Shown here: piece after piece, positions 6,673 through 7,850 of the stretch
Layout of the letters: each line of letters starts with the position of its first letter
How positions within the stretch are numbered: position 1 is the stretch's first letter
NCBI GenBank assembly: GCA_047638815.1
Contig: JBLIMR010000080.1
Location: 1-7,850 of the forward strand
Reading direction: 5' to 3'
DNA: 7,850 bases
Origin: JAJRRH01 sp047638815
GTDB lineage: Bacteria; Bacteroidota; Bacteroidia; Flavobacteriales_D; JABDKJ01
Program-made: the position numbers and the translations under genes
The notes under the pieces: model-generated
The model's input: the letters and a program-made list of their open reading frames with translations, nothing else
What the model was told of the DNA's origin: nothing
Databases searched by the model: none

Positions 6673-7155
6673 ATGAAGAAATTATCATGAGGCTTCCTAA
6701 TTACTTTCATTTGGTTCAATACCAACGCTCAGCTTTTGCCGCAACACAATGATTACCTTGAGTTAGGGCTAAAGTTCGAAATTCCGGAGGGTTGGTCTGC
6801 TGAACAAAAAGGAGATATCGTAACGATGGGACATCAAACAATTCCTGGTTTGATCATCATGTCGTTCAATGAAGCAGAAAGTGCGGAATTATTGAAAATG
6901 GAGGCTATGAAAGGCGTACTTGATGATGGTGTGAACCTAAAGACCATGGGTGACTTCGAGATTTCAAACGACAATAAAGTATCAGGAGTTTATGAAGGAA
7001 TATGGGATGGGGCAGAAGTAAAGTGTTTTGTCATTGGATTAGTCAATAAATTTGGACCCGGTGTGAATATATTAGCTGTGACGACCAAAGAGGTGTATTC
7101 CGATCAACACGTGATGGAAGTCAAAAAGATTGCAACAACAGTGGTGTTTTATGAG
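6673..7155 (+). pseudogene. Broken gene for a secreted protein of unknown function (stop in signal peptide, 3' end lost)
   Basis: From ATG 6673 the frame reads MKKLS, TGA (6688-6690), then GFLITFIWFNTNAQ, a textbook signal peptide interrupted by one stop and ending at a plausible A-Q cleavage site. The same frame then runs without interruption through LELGLKFEIPEGWSAEQKGD and VYEGIWDGAEVKCFVIGLVN to about FYEP (7144-7158). The pattern, with an N-terminal F-x-x-P-x-G-W and alternating strands and helices, suggests an exported PsbP/Mog1-like alpha/beta domain, but I do not recognise a characterised family. Beyond about 7155 the frame continues to 7308 only as antisense of the peptidase remnant, so the true C-terminus is gone. 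Translation could in principle begin at TTG 6736, but that product would lack export and have a nonsense tail. Confidence 0.72.
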
Positions 7156-7156
7156 C

Positions 7157-7850
7157 CCATAGTTGATCCATCAAAGCAAATACTTTTTCAGGAGTCTGAG
7201 CCATTGCTTTGGTTAGGCTATAGTTTGCATAAGTCTTGTAACCCAAAAGATTTGCTTTTTTCAATCGGATATTTACCTGTTCTTCCATTAATGCCTTATT
7301 GTCGTTAGCATTGTCATTGTCACCTCTCATAGCATAAGCATCGAACATTTGCTTTCGCATGCTTCTGTCTGTTGCCGATTGTAAAAAAGGATTGATGCTT
7401 GGGCGATTTAAGGTAAGAGACCAGCCGACATCATGACCTCGTTCTTTAGCCGTTTCAACAGCTCCAGCTATAAGTCCTTCCGGAAGTTCTTCTAAACCTT
7501 CCTTACTATCCACGTGCAGTTCGAATGCATTCGTTTCAGCCAATAAATTCTCGTCCAATTGCTGAGTGATTTCGGCCATTCTTTGATTTATTTCCTTAAG
7601 TTTTTCTTTGTCCTCATCTTTAAGATTTCAACCAGCAGGGATGAAGTCTTTATAAGTTTCATCAAGTAGGAAAGTTTCTACTTTGTCTAATTTGATTTTT
7701 TTTTGTTGTCATAGACAGATTTGACTCTAGCAAAAAGATCAGCGTTCAAAGTAATCTTATCACCATGTGCAGCGAGCATTGGAGAGATTGTTTTGTTGGT
7801 TTCTTTTAACACATCATCGGTATTTGCACCATTTACAGCGAAAAACAAGT
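7157..7850 (-). pseudogene. Remnant of an M3-family zinc oligopeptidase (Dcp/OpdA-like), catalytic domain missing
   Basis: Reading leftward from the window edge, the fragment gives LFFAVNGANTDDVLKE, ISPMLAAHGDKITLNADLF, LLDETYKDFIPAG, ENLLAETNAFELHVD, NRPSINPFLQSATDRSMRKQ, YAMRGDNDN and LKKANLLGYKTYANYSLTKAMAQTP, ending at FALMDQLW. These match the N-terminal helical half of M3 dipeptidyl carboxypeptidases/oligopeptidase A. About 231 codons remain of a family near 690 residues. Three lesions are visible: an A9 run (7696-7704) where the frame shifts by one base, a TGA at 7628-7630 in the restored frame, and loss of everything after the tryptophan at 7157-7159, including the HExxH zinc site. 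The next codons on the minus strand (AHKTPLLLQSF, stop at 7121) are antisense to the neighbouring gene. The true N-terminus lies beyond the right edge. The longest intact piece, 7121-7579, is not a functional peptidase. Confidence 0.85.

Noticed and set aside
6560..6676. A 38-codon frame (MKPQYFQSTMGLANHSNRD...) whose TGA overlaps the ATG at 6673.
   Set aside because: The ATGA overlap looks like coupling, but the peptide has no recognisable features and would sit across the probable promoter of the next gene.
7159..7308. The last 50 codons of the + strand frame as a genuine C-terminal domain.
   Set aside because: They are the exact antisense of well-conserved M3 peptidase codons.
6688..7630. 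Reading the two in-frame TGA codons as recoded sense codons.
   Set aside because: TGA serves as the normal stop of the glycosyltransferase and DUF423 genes here, tryptophan is encoded by TGG, and no selenocysteine-type structure or conserved cysteine position fits.
1..7850. tRNA, rRNA, CRISPR arrays, insertion sequences or prophage parts.
   Set aside because: No regular repeats, transposase-like proteins, terminal inverted repeats or tRNA-like folds were seen on either strand.

Overview
The window looks like chromosomal DNA of a Bacteroidota bacterium, probably a Cytophagales-like marine or soil lineage. The phylum call rests on four things: a type IX secretion (T9SS) C-terminal sorting domain, TAnnTTTG-type -7 promoter elements, a Bacteroidota-style ECF sigma / small anti-sigma / secreted sensor cassette, and an AT-rich, A-rich-leader gene style with almost no strong Shine-Dalgarno sequences. 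The genus is not determinable from what is here.

Layout. Positions 1-1635 (+): the 3' part of a GT4-type glycosyltransferase, overlapping a DUF423 membrane protein. Positions 1610-3103 (-): a secreted beta-helix protein with a T9SS sorting tail, convergent with and overlapping the DUF423 gene. Positions 3270-4109 (+): a Tat-exported metallophosphoesterase of the YkuE/YaeI type. Positions 4192-5602 (+): a three-gene operon of ECF sigma factor, single-pass membrane anti-sigma candidate and secreted helical sensor, ending at a probable terminator (22-bp perfect palindrome plus T-rich tail, 5691-5720). That terminator lies inside the 3' end of the next gene. Positions 5599-6378 (-): a BtuF-like metal/cobalamin-receptor-family protein with no export signal.

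The right end (about 6673-7850) is different: two broken genes face each other. On the + strand is the 5' part of a secreted protein of unknown function with an in-frame TGA inside its signal peptide. On the - strand is the middle of an M3-family (Dcp/OpdA-like) zinc peptidase with a homopolymer frameshift, an in-frame TGA, and no catalytic domain. Both lose their 3' ends at one point near 7155, which a single deletion between two originally convergent genes would explain. Either this is a real decaying block or the end of the contig is low quality; sequence alone cannot decide.

The best functional story is the sigma/anti-sigma/sensor trio. The sigma factor is presumably held by the anti-sigma protein's cytoplasmic N-terminus. 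The anti-sigma protein's very acidic, cysteine-pair-containing periplasmic tail could interact with the basic-tailed secreted sensor, whose gene is translationally coupled to it. The other genes are envelope-related (glycan synthesis, surface protein, exported phosphoesterase) but show no further shared pathway. Three genes have TTG as their only standard start codon.
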